From contig JBGPFE010000010.1 of assembly GCA_041483135.1 (NCBI GenBank), positions 1 through 64,000 on the forward strand: a stretch of DNA of 64,000 nucleotides. Direction: 5' to 3'. Source of the stretch: PALSA-1004 sp041483135. Its GTDB lineage: Bacteria; Pseudomonadota; Gammaproteobacteria; Burkholderiales; SG8-41. The translations under genes and the position numbers were made by a program. A model generated the notes under the pieces. The model was not told the origin of the DNA. It did not search any database and worked only from the letters and a program-made list of their open reading frames with translations. How positions within the stretch are numbered: the stretch's first letter is position 1; each line of letters begins with the position of its first letter. Of the stretch, positions 49,296-58,262 are shown one piece after another.

Positions 49296-50294
49296 ATGAT
49301 CATCGCCATCCCCGACGACTACCAGCAACTCGTGACCACCCTCGACTGTTATGCGCGGCTCGCCGGCCATGACGTGCGCGTGTTCCAGGGCCCGGCGCAG
49401 AGCATCGACGAACTCGCGGGGCAACTCAAGGACGCCGAAGTCATCGTGCCGATCCGCGAGCGCACGCATTTTTCCCGCGAGCTGATCGCGCGCCTGCCGC
49501 GGCTCAGGCACATCGGCCAGACCGGGCGCAGCACGCATCACATCGACGTCGGCGCATGCACGGCGCGCGGCATCGCCATCAGCGCCGGCACTCAGGCGTC
49601 GCCATACACCGTTGCCGAGCATGCCTGGGCGCTGATACTCGCGGCGCTGCGCGACATCCCCGGACAGGTGCGGCAGATGAAACGCGGCGCATGGTCTTCG
49701 CACATGAGCCTGGGCCTGCACGGCCGCACGCTCGGCATTTACGGCTTCGGCAAAATCGGCAGCCTGGTGGCGCGCACCGGCCTGAGCTTCGGCATGCGCG
49801 TGCTGGCGTGGGGCGGCGAGGCGTCGCGCCGGCGCGCCACCGAGGCCGGTTGCGATTTCGCCGCCAGCAAGCGGCAACTGTTTGCGGAGTCCGACGTGTT
49901 GAGCCTGCAGCTGCGGCTGTCCGACAGGACCAGGCACGCAATCGGCGCTGACGACTTCGCATTGATGAAGCCAACCTCGTTGTTCGTCAACACCGCGCGT
50001 GCCGAGCTCGTTTCGCCCGGCACCCTGGAAGCTGCGTTGAAGCTGGGCCGGCCCGGTCACGCCGCGGTCGACGTCTACGAAAACGAGCCGGTGCTTGGCG
50101 GCGAGCATCCGCTGCTGAAGATGAGCCAGGCGCTGTGCACGCCGCACAGCGCCTGGATCGAAAAGGACACGTTCGAGCTCTACTTCGGCGAGGCGTTCGA
50201 CAACGTCGTCAAGTTCGCGCGCGGCGAGACGGTGAACCTCGTCAATCCGGAAGTGCTGGCAACCATCTCGAAAACAAGTCGAAACCGCCGATGA
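49296..50294 (+). CDS. D-2-hydroxyacid dehydrogenase family protein
   Basis: 332 residues. Substrate-binding half with VIVPIRERTHFSRELIARLP and LRHIGQTGRSTHHIDVGACTARG. Cofactor half with TLGIYGFGKIGSLVARTGLSFGM (GxGxxG), then DVLSLQLRLSDRTRH, FVNTARAELVS (Arg), DVYENEPVLGGEHPLL (Glu) and CTPHSAWIEKDTFELYF (His). The catalytic Arg-Glu-His set is complete. The last residues (SRNRR and stop) are encoded by a CCGATGAA-type repeat. Confidence 0.92.
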   Translation: MIIAIPDDYQQLVTTLDCYARLAGHDVRVFQGPAQSIDELAGQLKDAEVIVPIRERTHFSRELIARLPRLRHIGQTGRSTHHIDVGACTARGIAISAGTQASPYTVAEHAWALILAALRDIPGQVRQMKRGAWSSHMSLGLHGRTLGIYGFGKIGSLVARTGLSFGMRVLAWGGEASRRRATEAGCDFAASKRQLFAESDVLSLQLRLSDRTRHAIGADDFALMKPTSLFVNTARAELVSPGTLEAALKLGRPGHAAVDVYENEPVLGGEHPLLKMSQALCTPHSAWIEKDTFELYFGEAFDNVVKFARGETVNLVNPEVLATISKTSRNRR

Positions 50295-50300
50295 ATACCG
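50281..50300 (+). repeat. CCGATGAA-type repeat, copy 4
   Basis: GAAACCGCCGATGAATACCG, matching copies 1-3. It supplies the TGA stop of the dehydrogenase gene. Confidence 0.55.
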
Positions 50301-50385
50301 TTACAACCTGCGCTTCCCGGAACCGATCGATATGTCAGGTGCGGAGAACCAAATTGCGTGATGGCGGCCTTGTGATGGCTGTAAC

Positions 50386-50455
50386 GGCATGAACGCAGAT
50401 GGGGAAAAAACCCGGCCGCAGAGAATACAAAGTTCACGGAGGCACGATAAAATCC
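50386..50455. repeat. Related iterated words (GCATGAACGCAGAT / CCGCAGAGAATACAAAG)
   Basis: GCATGAACGCAGATGGGG and CCGCAGAGAATACAAAGTTC resemble the GCCGATGAACGC and CACCGCGAAGGACGCAAAGG words near 40.2 kb. Non-coding spacer before a small gene. Confidence 0.4.
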
Positions 50456-50482
50456 TGCATCCACGCCCAGGAGTTCCGCATC

Positions 50483-50725
50483 ATGCAAAAGCTTTTTGAC
50501 GAAGAGATGCATTCGGCGCTGCAGCAGCTGATGGACGAGACGATCGAAGCGCTGCAACTGGCGAAAGTCAGCCCCGATCTCGACGATCTCGGCGCGACAT
50601 TCGCGGTGGCGCTGCTCAAGCTCGGGCTGGCAACCTCGTTCGTCGAGCAGAAATATCCGGGCTTTGCCAAAGACGTCGAAGACAAACGCCAGCGCGTGCT
50701 GTCGGCACTGATGCCCAAGCACTAG
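50483..50725 (+). CDS. Small helical hypothetical protein
   Basis: 80 residues from ATG with AGGAG nine bases upstream; a longer open frame begins in repeat DNA and is not favoured. MQKLFDEEMHSALQQLMDET, then IEALQLAKVSPDLDDLGATF, ending VEDKRQRVLSALMPKH. Predominantly helical, acidic, no signal. Family unknown. Confidence 0.68.
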   Translation: MQKLFDEEMHSALQQLMDETIEALQLAKVSPDLDDLGATFAVALLKLGLATSFVEQKYPGFAKDVEDKRQRVLSALMPKH

Positions 50726-50730
50726 CTACC

Positions 50731-50817
50731 CGGTGATTAAGTGATTCGGTAATTTGGTGATTTGGTTACCCGGCCGCTCTATCACCTGGTCACTCAATCA
50801 CCTGACCACTCGATTTA
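50731..50817. repeat. Iterated-word palindrome (GGTGATT words)
   Basis: The left arm has GGTGATTAAGTGATTCGGTA, ATTTGGTGATTTGGTTACC; the right arm has the complementary CTATCACCTGGTCACTCAAT, CACCTGACCACTCGATTTA. Same construction as the repeat at 48.1 kb. Confidence 0.7.
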
Positions 50818-50914
50818 TCCCGCACGAAGTATTCTGGAGCCCGGCGTGGCTCGCCGCGCACTACACGACGCGGACTGGTAAAATGCGGGCTCGCGATTGC
50901 CGCAGCCTGGCCGC

Positions 50915-52090
50915 ATGCTGAATTTCCCGATCTACCTCGATAACTCCGCCACCACTCCGGTCGATCCGCGCGTGGTCGAGAAGATGCTGCCGTGGTTGAC
51001 CGGCAAGTTCGGCAACCCGGCGAGCAGCTCGCACACGTTCGGCCGGGAAGCGCGCGCCGCGGTCGAAGCCGCGCGCGATGAGGTCGCGCAACTCATCAAC
51101 GCCGAACCGCGCGAAATCATCTGGACTTCCGGCGCCACCGAATCCGACAACCTCGCGATCAAGGGCGCGGCGCTGGCTTATCAGAGCAAAGGCAGGCACC
51201 TGATCACGGTGCAGACCGAGCACAAGGCGGTGCTCGACACCATGCTCGAGCTCGAGCGCCATGGTTTCGAGGTGACGTTACTTGCGCCGGAACCCAACGG
51301 CCTGCTCGATCCCGGGAAATTCAGGGCGGCGATCCGCCCCGACACCATTGTCGCCTCGGTGATGCTGGTCAACAACGAGATCGGGGTGATCCAGGACATC
51401 GCGGCACTTGGCGGGATCTGCCGAGAACACGGCGTGATATTCCATGTCGATGCGGCGCAGGCGACCGGCAAGGTCACGATCGATCTCAAGCGGCAGCCCG
51501 TCGACCTGATGTCGCTCACCGCGCACAAGAGTTACGGACCCAAAGGCATCGGCGCGCTGTACGTGTGCCGCGACCGCCGGGTGCGCCTCGAGCCGCAGAT
51601 GCACGGCGGCGGCCACGAGCTGGGCCTGCGCTCGGGAACGCTGGCGACGCACCAGATCGTCGGCCTGGGCGAATGCTTCCGCATCGCAGGCGAGGAAATG
51701 GCGACCGAATTGCCGCGGCTGCGCGCGCTGCGCGACAAGCTGTATCAGGGACTCGCCGCGCTCGACGAAGTGCAGGTCAACGGCGACATGCAGCACCGCA
51801 TCGTCAACAACCTCAACCTGAGCCTGAAACTTCCGAACTGCGACCAGATGATCGCAGCGCTGACCGACATTGCGGTGTCTTCGACGTCGGCGTGCTCGTC
51901 GGGCGGCGGCAGCGTCTCGCACGTGCTGCAGGCGCTCGGCAACGACGCGCAACTTGCGGGCAACTCGATCCGCATCACGGTCGGCCGCTTCAACACCGGG
52001 GAAGAAATCGACTTCGCGCTCGACTACCTGCAGCGCAAGATCGAGGGTTGCCGCCGCGCGCCCGCCGGCGGATGGCGTGCGCAAGCTTGA
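50915..52090 (+). CDS. Cysteine desulfurase, IscS-like
   Basis: 391 residues from ATG (a TTG six codons upstream is weaker). Very close to IscS: PIYLDNSATTPVDPRVVEKM, NPASSSHTFG, TSGATESDNLAIKGAA, TEHKAVLDT, MLVNNEIGVIQDI, FHVDAAQATGK, LTAHKSYGPKGIGALYV (PLP Lys), HGGGHELGLRSGTLATHQIV and SSTSACSSGGGSVSHVL with the catalytic Cys. Provides sulfur from cysteine for Fe-S clusters or tRNA thiolation. iscU/iscA are not adjacent, so it is a stand-alone copy. Confidence 0.93.
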   Translation: MLNFPIYLDNSATTPVDPRVVEKMLPWLTGKFGNPASSSHTFGREARAAVEAARDEVAQLINAEPREIIWTSGATESDNLAIKGAALAYQSKGRHLITVQTEHKAVLDTMLELERHGFEVTLLAPEPNGLLDPGKFRAAIRPDTIVASVMLVNNEIGVIQDIAALGGICREHGVIFHVDAAQATGKVTIDLKRQPVDLMSLTAHKSYGPKGIGALYVCRDRRVRLEPQMHGGGHELGLRSGTLATHQIVGLGECFRIAGEEMATELPRLRALRDKLYQGLAALDEVQVNGDMQHRIVNNLNLSLKLPNCDQMIAALTDIAVSSTSACSSGGGSVSHVLQALGNDAQLAGNSIRITVGRFNTGEEIDFALDYLQRKIEGCRRAPAGGWRAQA

Positions 52091-52102
52091 CGCGGCGGTC
52101 GG

Positions 52103-52816
52103 CTATTTCGCCGGCGTGTCGATGAGCAAGCGGTCGATATCAGCCGCGCTCGCGGCCTGCCGCAGCACGCCGCCGTCGGCGAAGATGAGCGTCGGCGTCG
52201 CCTCGATCTTGAGCCTGGTGGCGAATTTATCAATCTCCTCGACGGGATTTTTGCAATCCGTCTTCCCCGCCGGGCGTGCAGCCCTCAGCATCCAGTCGTC
52301 CCACGCCTTGGCGCGATCGGGCGAGCACCAGATCGATTTTGCGATCGCGGTCGTGCCGGGAAACTTGCTCTCGATCGCGTACGGGAAAACGTAGATCGTG
52401 ACATTGTTGAGCCTCCCGAGCTCCTCCTCGAGCTTCTTGCAATACGGGCACATCGGATCGGAAAAGACCATCAACCAGCGTTTGCCGTCGCCTTTGACGC
52501 GCTTGATCGCCATGTCAAGCGGCGGCAGATCCTTGACGTTGATCGCCGTGAGCTTGCGGAAGCGCTGCTCGGTGTAGTTCTTGTTGGTCTTCGTGTCGAT
52601 GAGCACGCCATAGACGATGAAACTCACTTTCTCATCGGTGTAATGCAGCTTGCCGTCCATGTACACTTCGTACAGTCCGCCGTACGGGGTCTTGGTCACG
52701 CTTTGCACCTTGGACTGCAGCTTCGCTTCCACCAGCTTCCTGACGCTCGCCTCATCGGCAAACGCGGCGCCGCACGTCAACAGCAGGCAAAACAGGACGA
52801 GTTTCCGCAGCATCAT
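52103..52816 (-). CDS. dsbC: Thiol:disulfide interchange protein DsbC
   Basis: 237 residues. Signal peptide LVLFCLLLTCGAAFA, N-terminal dimerisation domain (VRKLVEAKLQSKVQSVTKTP, GLYEVYMDGK), then the thioredoxin domain with FSDPMCPYCKKLEEEL (CPYC active site near residue 132) and the cis-Pro loop EATPTLIFADGG. A second Cys pair (WCSPDR, DCKNP) is as in E. coli DsbC. It isomerises wrong disulfides in the periplasm. Converges on the desulfurase gene. Confidence 0.95.
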   Translation of the reverse strand: MMLRKLVLFCLLLTCGAAFADEASVRKLVEAKLQSKVQSVTKTPYGGLYEVYMDGKLHYTDEKVSFIVYGVLIDTKTNKNYTEQRFRKLTAINVKDLPPLDMAIKRVKGDGKRWLMVFSDPMCPYCKKLEEELGRLNNVTIYVFPYAIESKFPGTTAIAKSIWCSPDRAKAWDDWMLRAARPAGKTDCKNPVEEIDKFATRLKIEATPTLIFADGGVLRQAASAADIDRLLIDTPAK

Positions 52817-53082
52817 CGCTCCCTATGCAGATAACAGTCGGGCATTGTAAGTGATTCTTCCATCCCGCATAAGCCGCTCGTCCTCCGACTTTGACCGCAG
52901 GTCGGGCCAAAGGCCCTCGCAAAAACAATATGCAACCGCCGGGGAACGCAGACGAGCGCCGAGCATGGGGTAAAGCGAATGGGGTTGAGCGCGGGCGGCG
53001 GCGAGCACAAGGCGCATTCCGCACATGACGTGCGAACAATCATCCGGCTGCTTCCGGCAGACTTGCCAGGAATGACGCGGCG
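52817..53082. other. Intergenic stretch without recognised feature
   Basis: About 266 bp between dsbC and a secreted-protein gene. Small overlapping open frames lack ribosome sites and family resemblance. I see no RNA gene or repeat. Confidence 0.5.
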
Positions 53083-53622
53083 TCAGCGCGCGTCGTGCGC
53101 TGCTTCCTGCAGACCGATGAAACTTTGATCGCAGAATCCGGGCTCCGCCTCGTTCTTGATCTTCTCGTAAACCTTGTCCGGATCGTTGAGCACCGAGGAA
53201 TCAAACAGCCGCGAGTTGACCGCGCCGTAGGTTGCGCATACGCCGCGTTTTTCGTCGTAATCAAGGCAGGTATGCACGGTGGTCATCACGTACATGCCGG
53301 CAACGTTGTCGATGAAATGGATCGCCTTGTCGGTCTGGATGACGGTTACGTTGCGCATCCCGGACATGCGCGTGGAAATCGCGCGCGCCGTGGCGTGCTT
53401 GGCGTCGACGCCCTGGAAATGCATCAGCATATCGGCCTTGCCTTCGACCATGATCGGGCCGCCGGTCGCCGGGTCGGTTTCGTAGCTCTTGTAGAACGCG
53501 CAGTGAACGTAACGCGCCTTGGCGAGATTGGTGAAGTCGGTGTGGTCAGCCGCCAGCGCAGCCGTCGCTGCGCCAAGCGCAGCCGCGATCGATACGGCAT
53601 ATAACAAGCGTAACGAGGTCAC
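53083..53622 (-). CDS. Secreted hypothetical protein
   Basis: 179 residues from GTG; no strong ribosome site. Signal peptide LLYAVSIAAALGAATAALAA. The mature part has four cysteines (VHCAFYK, HTCLDYD, GVCATYG, GFCDQSF), probably two disulfides, and the segments MVEGKADMLMHFQG and TVIQTDKAIHFIDNVAGMYV. I do not recognise the family. Confidence 0.72.
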   Translation of the reverse strand: MTSLRLLYAVSIAAALGAATAALAADHTDFTNLAKARYVHCAFYKSYETDPATGGPIMVEGKADMLMHFQGVDAKHATARAISTRMSGMRNVTVIQTDKAIHFIDNVAGMYVMTTVHTCLDYDEKRGVCATYGAVNSRLFDSSVLNDPDKVYEKIKNEAEPGFCDQSFIGLQEAAHDAR

Positions 53623-53814
53623 CGAAAAGTATCCAATCCGTACAATGGGTTAGAGACGACGCAAAATCAGTTTGCGCGTTTCACCCGGCACTGTCCACCG
53701 GCTTGATACTCGCACTGGCGCAGGGTACTCCCGGCCTTGAAATTCAGAGAGTTAGAGGCTCCAGATGGTCTCCACTGCTGTCACAAAAATCCGTGCGCCC
53801 GGCATGACCCGCGA

Positions 53815-54843
53815 TTACCGCCGCCGATAGCGCTTGCGCGCGGTTTCGACGATGCGCGGAATCAGGTGGCGGTACTCGATGCCGGCGAAGCACAGGTACA
53901 TGCCCAGCGTGTGCGGCGTGAGGTCGGGATTGGGATTGGCTTCGATAAACACCAGCCTGCCGTCGTCGCTGAGCCGGAAATCGAGCCGCGCGTAGTCGCG
54001 CAGTTTCAGCGCGTGAAACGCCTTTTTGCCGTATTCCGAGATTTTCTTCAGCACGCGCCGCGGCAGACGCGCCAGCCGGTACTTCACGCGCCATTTGGTG
54101 CGGTAATAGCCGTCGTTCTTCAAGCGATAGGTTGCGAACTTGGGCGCCGAGGCTTTCTTGCTCTCGATCACCATTTCGATCGGCGCGAGCACGCGCGGCT
54201 CGTTGCCGATGATCCCGACATAAATATCGCGCCCGGGGATGAATTCCTCGCACACCGCCGCCTCGTTGAGACTCGTGTGCACCGCCCTCACCTGTTTGCG
54301 CAACTCACGCGGCGTCCTGACCAGCGATGCCTTGGTGATCTCATCCGAGCCGTCGCCGAACTGCGGCTTGACGATCAATGGGTACGGCAGCCCCGGGTTT
54401 TCGATGCGCTCGCCACGCTCGACCGTGAAACAGCACGGCACGTCCACGCCGCGCGCCGCGACGATGTGCTTGGAGAGCGCCTTGTCGCGCGCGAGCTGCA
54501 TGCCAACCGGCCCGGTGCCGGTATAGCGGAACCTCATAATCTCGAGCGAGCCCGCGATCGCGTGATCGAGCTTGCGGTCGCCGGCTACCCATTCGGTGAC
54601 GTTGAACACGATCCGCGGCCTGAGCTTTTTGAGTTCCGTGAGCGTCGCGATGACGTCCGGACCGAACGGCACCACTTCGACCCGCGCATAGCGCGCGCGC
54701 AGGCTTTTGTGTATGTTCAGCTCCATGCAGTCGGGACCGTCGGACACAAACACGAAGCGGCCGGACTTGTCGCGCTCGCCGGTTTCGTCATCGACCAGCA
54801 TCGCCACGTCGCAGCGTTTGTGTTTTAACTTGCGTCGCGCCAT
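53815..54843 (-). CDS. ATP-grasp family protein (D-Ala-D-Ala ligase-like fold)
   Basis: 342 residues starting MARRKLKHKR. N-terminal pre-ATP domain (DVAMLVDDETGE, RIVFNVTEWVAGD), GTGPVGMQLARDKALSKHIV, then ATP-grasp: PLIVKPQFGDGSDEIT (P-loop Lys), VCEEFIPGRDIYVGIIG (Glu) and KLRDYARLDFRLSDDGRLVFIEANPNPDLTP with the Mg2+-binding Asp/Glu/Asn. Likely ligates a carboxylate to an amine, like D-Ala-D-Ala ligases, but cell-wall context is absent. Confidence 0.9.
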   Translation of the reverse strand: MARRKLKHKRCDVAMLVDDETGERDKSGRFVFVSDGPDCMELNIHKSLRARYARVEVVPFGPDVIATLTELKKLRPRIVFNVTEWVAGDRKLDHAIAGSLEIMRFRYTGTGPVGMQLARDKALSKHIVAARGVDVPCCFTVERGERIENPGLPYPLIVKPQFGDGSDEITKASLVRTPRELRKQVRAVHTSLNEAAVCEEFIPGRDIYVGIIGNEPRVLAPIEMVIESKKASAPKFATYRLKNDGYYRTKWRVKYRLARLPRRVLKKISEYGKKAFHALKLRDYARLDFRLSDDGRLVFIEANPNPDLTPHTLGMYLCFAGIEYRHLIPRIVETARKRYRRR

Positions 54844-54963
54844 GCGCGGATTGTAACCCGTCCTGCCCGCACGTTGCATTTCAGACCGGCCGCTGCTATT
54901 GTTTTGCGCACGCAACCGGACATTTCGTCCGTCCATAACAACGATTCCGTCACCGGAGGAAAA

Positions 54964-55920
54964 ATGAGAATTGCAAAAGTCACGTCAGCCGTGCTGGCCT
55001 GCGTTGCGCTCACCACCGCTACCGCTTTTGCCCAGCCGTGCCCCGAGAAGAACCTGTTCTACTGGCAGGCGTTCGTGGCCGGGGGCGAATCCGATCTTTC
55101 GGCACGGCACCAGCAGATAGTCCTGAAGAAAAAATGCCCGGGCATCGAAACCATCGTGCAGTACAAACCGGGCGCAGGCGGCGGGCTCATGTGGTCGCAG
55201 ATGAACGCGCTTCCGGGCGACGGCTTCAATATCGTCGGCATCAACTTGCCGCACATCGTGCTGCAGCCGCTCGAGGGCCAGGTGCAGTACAAGACCGAGG
55301 ACATCACGCCCACCTACTGGTTCCACTACACGCCGGACGCGATCGCGGTGGTAGCCGACAGCCCGATCAAGACGTTCCAGGATCTGGTCGCCGCAGCCAA
55401 AGCCAAACCCGGCGAGCTTTCCTTCGGCGGGTCGGGCCTCAACAGCGCGAATCACGCGGCACACGAAAAATTCAACGCGTTGACCGGCACGAAATCGAAC
55501 TATATCGCGTACAAAGGCACCGGCGACATGACGATACAACTGCTCGGCAAGCACATCACGGGCGCGATGTCCTACACCGCGTTCGTGATCAACAACAAGG
55601 GCAAGATACGCGCGCTTGCCGTAGCGATGGACAAGCGCCATCCGCAGCTGCCGGACGTGCCGACCTTCAAGGAACTGGGTTTCGACTGGATCGACGGCGC
55701 CTACCGCGGCATCGGCATGCCGAAATCGACGCCGCCCGAAGTGCGCAAGCGGATGTCGGACCTGTGGGACGCGCTCAATCATGATCCTGAAATGAAAGAA
55801 CGCGCCGCCCAGAATGGTTTCGAGCTGACCTACATCGGCGTGGACAAAATGGACGCGTTCATGAAAGAGCGCACCAGGGCCTACATGGAAACCGCCAGGC
55901 GCCTGGGGCTCATCAAGTAA
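54964..55920 (+). CDS. Bug-like periplasmic substrate-binding protein (divergent)
   Basis: 318 residues; ATG preceded by ACCGGAGGAAAA. Signal peptide to TAFAQ. Unlike other Bug proteins it opens with PCPEKNLFYWQAFVAGGESD instead of YPxKPIR. The rest fits the TctC fold: YKPGAGGGLMWSQMN, GDGFNIVGINLPHI, VVADSPIKTFQDLVAAAKAKPG, SGLNSANHAAHEKF and VPTFKELGFDWIDGAYRGIGMPKSTPP. Stand-alone transcription unit with a strong terminator. Confidence 0.88.
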   Translation: MRIAKVTSAVLACVALTTATAFAQPCPEKNLFYWQAFVAGGESDLSARHQQIVLKKKCPGIETIVQYKPGAGGGLMWSQMNALPGDGFNIVGINLPHIVLQPLEGQVQYKTEDITPTYWFHYTPDAIAVVADSPIKTFQDLVAAAKAKPGELSFGGSGLNSANHAAHEKFNALTGTKSNYIAYKGTGDMTIQLLGKHITGAMSYTAFVINNKGKIRALAVAMDKRHPQLPDVPTFKELGFDWIDGAYRGIGMPKSTPPEVRKRMSDLWDALNHDPEMKERAAQNGFELTYIGVDKMDAFMKERTRAYMETARRLGLIK

Positions 55921-55941
55921 CCGCGCCCTGCGCATTCGAAC

Positions 55942-55974
55942 AAAAAGGGCGAGGCCGCTGGCCTCGCCCTTTTT
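55942..55974 (+). terminator. Rho-independent terminator after the divergent Bug gene
   Basis: GGGCGAGGCC and GGCCTCGCCC form a perfect 10-bp stem with a 3-nt loop, followed by TTTTT. An A-run precedes it, so it could act in both directions. Confidence 0.92.
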
Positions 55975-56059
55975 CATTGTCTCGCCTCGTTATATGCAAT
56001 CCCGATTTTGATAGCTCAAGCTTCAGCCAGCAAACACCTTCGTCATGTTGCGTAACAGT

Positions 56060-56785
56060 TCAGCCAGGTATCCTGAGAATCGGTGCGGTAAGCGATGACA
56101 GCGACTCGCGTTGACGCCCCTGCGCATCGAAGTTGCCGGGATCCAGCCACCGCAGGAAGGCTTTTTTGAGCAGAGGCCATTCCTGGTCGATCGCCGCGTA
56201 CCACGCCGTATCCCTGTTGCGGCCTTTAACCACCGTGGCCTGCCGAAAAACGCCCTCGAACGACAACCCCAATCGTTGCGCCGCATGCCGCGAAGGAGCG
56301 TTGAGCGTATTGCACTTCCACTCGTATCTGCGGTACCCCAGCGCAAATGCATTGTCCATCATCAGGTACATGGCTTCCGTGGCTGCCGGTTTTCTCTGCA
56401 GCAGCGGGGAAAAGTTGAGATGCCCGACTTCGATGGAGCCGTTCCTGGGATCGATGCGCAGGTAGCTCGCCAGGCCGGCGGCTTTTCCGGTCCGCAGATC
56501 GATGATCGAGAAGAACAGCGGGTCCTTGCCCAGACACGACTCGCGCAACCAACCGCGGTAGAGCTCAAGCGTTGCAAAGGGCCCGTACGGCAGGTACGTC
56601 CAGTTTCTGCCCCCGGCATCCATGCTGTTCGCCTCATGCAGCGCCAGCGCGTGACGGTCCGGATCCAGAGGGTCCAGGCGGCAATAGCGGCCTGCCACAG
56701 GCTCGCGCGCGGGCAACGCCGGCGGCGTCCAGCCCGGGACCGGCAAGCCGACCGGCTGGCCCAGATTGTTGGTTGCGTGATCCAT
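56060..56785 (-). CDS. GNAT-family acetyltransferase (RimJ/RimL-like)
   Basis: 241 residues from ATG; a TTG start 13 codons earlier is possible. YCRLDPLDPDRHALALHEAN is typical of RimJ-like N-terminal acetyltransferases. IIDLRTGKAAGLASYLRIDPRNGSIEVGHLNFSPLLQRKPAATEAMYLMM holds the acetyl-CoA strand and loop, and RYEWKCNTLNAPSRHAAQRLGLSFEGVFRQ the C-terminal signature. Same strand as, and 31 bp after, the LVIVD-repeat gene. Confidence 0.9.
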   Translation of the reverse strand: MDHATNNLGQPVGLPVPGWTPPALPAREPVAGRYCRLDPLDPDRHALALHEANSMDAGGRNWTYLPYGPFATLELYRGWLRESCLGKDPLFFSIIDLRTGKAAGLASYLRIDPRNGSIEVGHLNFSPLLQRKPAATEAMYLMMDNAFALGYRRYEWKCNTLNAPSRHAAQRLGLSFEGVFRQATVVKGRNRDTAWYAAIDQEWPLLKKAFLRWLDPGNFDAQGRQRESLSSLTAPILRIPG

Positions 56786-56816
56786 CGCAAACTTTAACTT
56801 CTCATTGAGCGAAACT

Positions 56817-58247
56817 CTAGTCAAATTTTGCGATCTTGCGCGCCTCCCCGCTCAACTCGAGGATGTGCATGCCGGTGTTGGCACGGTCGACGATGTAAAT
56901 ATAGCCGCGGTCGTCGACCTCGACGTTGTTGGTCTGGATCGCGATCTTGCAGCGGTCGGCGCCGTCGGCCTTGATGCAGCGCTTGTCGGTTTTATCGGTG
57001 ATGGCCGGGATGTAGTAGCCGATCTCACGCGGGCTGTAGGGATTGCGGATGTCCACCGCGCGCACGCCGGCATTGAACCACGCGACGAACACCACGCGCT
57101 TCGCGTACACCGGCGGCTGGTTCTCGTTCGACGAATGGGCGCCGAACCGTCCGCCGCGGTCGCAAAAATTGCCGCCCGCTTCCGGCACGTTATAGTTCGC
57201 CACGGAAAATGGACGGGTCTCGGTCGTGACATCGACAAAAAACACCATCTGCCGCGCTTCCGTGCATTCGTTGAGTATCTGCTCGTCCACGATGATGACG
57301 AAATCGCGCACCTTGCCGATTTTATCCTTCGCGAATTCCGCGACCGGTATGCCCGGTACCGGCAGCGTGGTGTGCGCGCCGTTGAACGCCGGCAGATCGA
57401 GCCGGGCCACTTGCGGATAAAGCAGATTTTCCGCCGTCGGCTCTTTCGGGCCGCTCAGCAGCTTGTTGCGGTCGACGATCTGCAGCACGCCGCCCTTGTT
57501 GGTGCCGTAGCCGAAATAGATGCGATTGCCCTTGGGCCCGGTCGAGATCGGCCCGTGCAATTCGGCGGGCGGCTCGCCGGTCGCGCCCGGCTGCTGGCCG
57601 GGCAGCCCGAAATCACGGATGAATACCGGCCGGGCGGGATTGCTCAGGTCGTAAACCTGCGTCATGCGCCGCACGCGCCAGTCAGGCAGGCCCGAGACCA
57701 GGTAGGCGATGCCGCTATCGCACTCCCACCAATTTTTGTGAGTGCCCTTGAGCTTGCTCACCACGGTGGTGAGCAGCGCGGGTTTTTCCGGCGCCGTCAC
57801 GTCCCAGATCTCCTGCGCCGTATTGCCGAAGGTGCGCAGCAAATAGAATTTGTTGGGATCGCCCTTGGGCAGGTCTTGGCCGGCACAAACGCGCACCATC
57901 TGCGCGCCGCCCGCCTCGCCTGCGCCCGGCTCGCCCGGGATGTGATGCAGGTATTTCGGCTGCCGCGGATTGGTGACGTCGACAATCGAGGTGCCGTTGC
58001 TCTCGGCCTGTCCGTTGAGCGGGTTCACTGATGTGCCGCCGTGGTGGCCGATATAGGCGATCCAGCGCCCGCCCTGCCGATGAATGACCGGCTGGTACGC
58101 GCTGCGCGCCTGCAGGTCGTTGTAGCCGACGAGATCCATGTCGCGCTTTTCCACCTGACCCTGTTGCGCCAGCGCCGGCGACGCAAGGCCGAGCACAACG
58201 ATAGCTACGCCTGTCAGAGTCGTGCACAGCCTCAACGAACAGCACAT
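56817..58247 (-). CDS. Secreted LVIVD-repeat beta-propeller-like protein
   Basis: 476 residues from ATG with AAGGAGCAAAG upstream. Signal peptide VAIVVLGLASPALA. Repeated blades carry the (L)xIxDVTNPRxPxxL pattern: TSIVDVTNPRQPKYLHH, EIWDVTAPEKPALLTT, QVYDLSNPARPVFIRD, VFFVDVTTETRPFSVA and VRAVDIRNPYSPREIGYY. Such proteins are extracytoplasmic; function is unknown. Several cysteines (RVCAGQD, WECDSG, RCIKADGADRCK) may pair. Confidence 0.87.
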   Translation of the reverse strand: MCCSLRLCTTLTGVAIVVLGLASPALAQQGQVEKRDMDLVGYNDLQARSAYQPVIHRQGGRWIAYIGHHGGTSVNPLNGQAESNGTSIVDVTNPRQPKYLHHIPGEPGAGEAGGAQMVRVCAGQDLPKGDPNKFYLLRTFGNTAQEIWDVTAPEKPALLTTVVSKLKGTHKNWWECDSGIAYLVSGLPDWRVRRMTQVYDLSNPARPVFIRDFGLPGQQPGATGEPPAELHGPISTGPKGNRIYFGYGTNKGGVLQIVDRNKLLSGPKEPTAENLLYPQVARLDLPAFNGAHTTLPVPGIPVAEFAKDKIGKVRDFVIIVDEQILNECTEARQMVFFVDVTTETRPFSVANYNVPEAGGNFCDRGGRFGAHSSNENQPPVYAKRVVFVAWFNAGVRAVDIRNPYSPREIGYYIPAITDKTDKRCIKADGADRCKIAIQTNNVEVDDRGYIYIVDRANTGMHILELSGEARKIAKFD

Positions 58248-58262
58248 CTTTGCTCCTTCCAT

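Noticed and set aside
53764..53829. 21-codon plus-strand frame near the ATP-grasp gene end
   Set aside because: Overlaps the ATP-grasp stop on the other strand and has no ribosome site.
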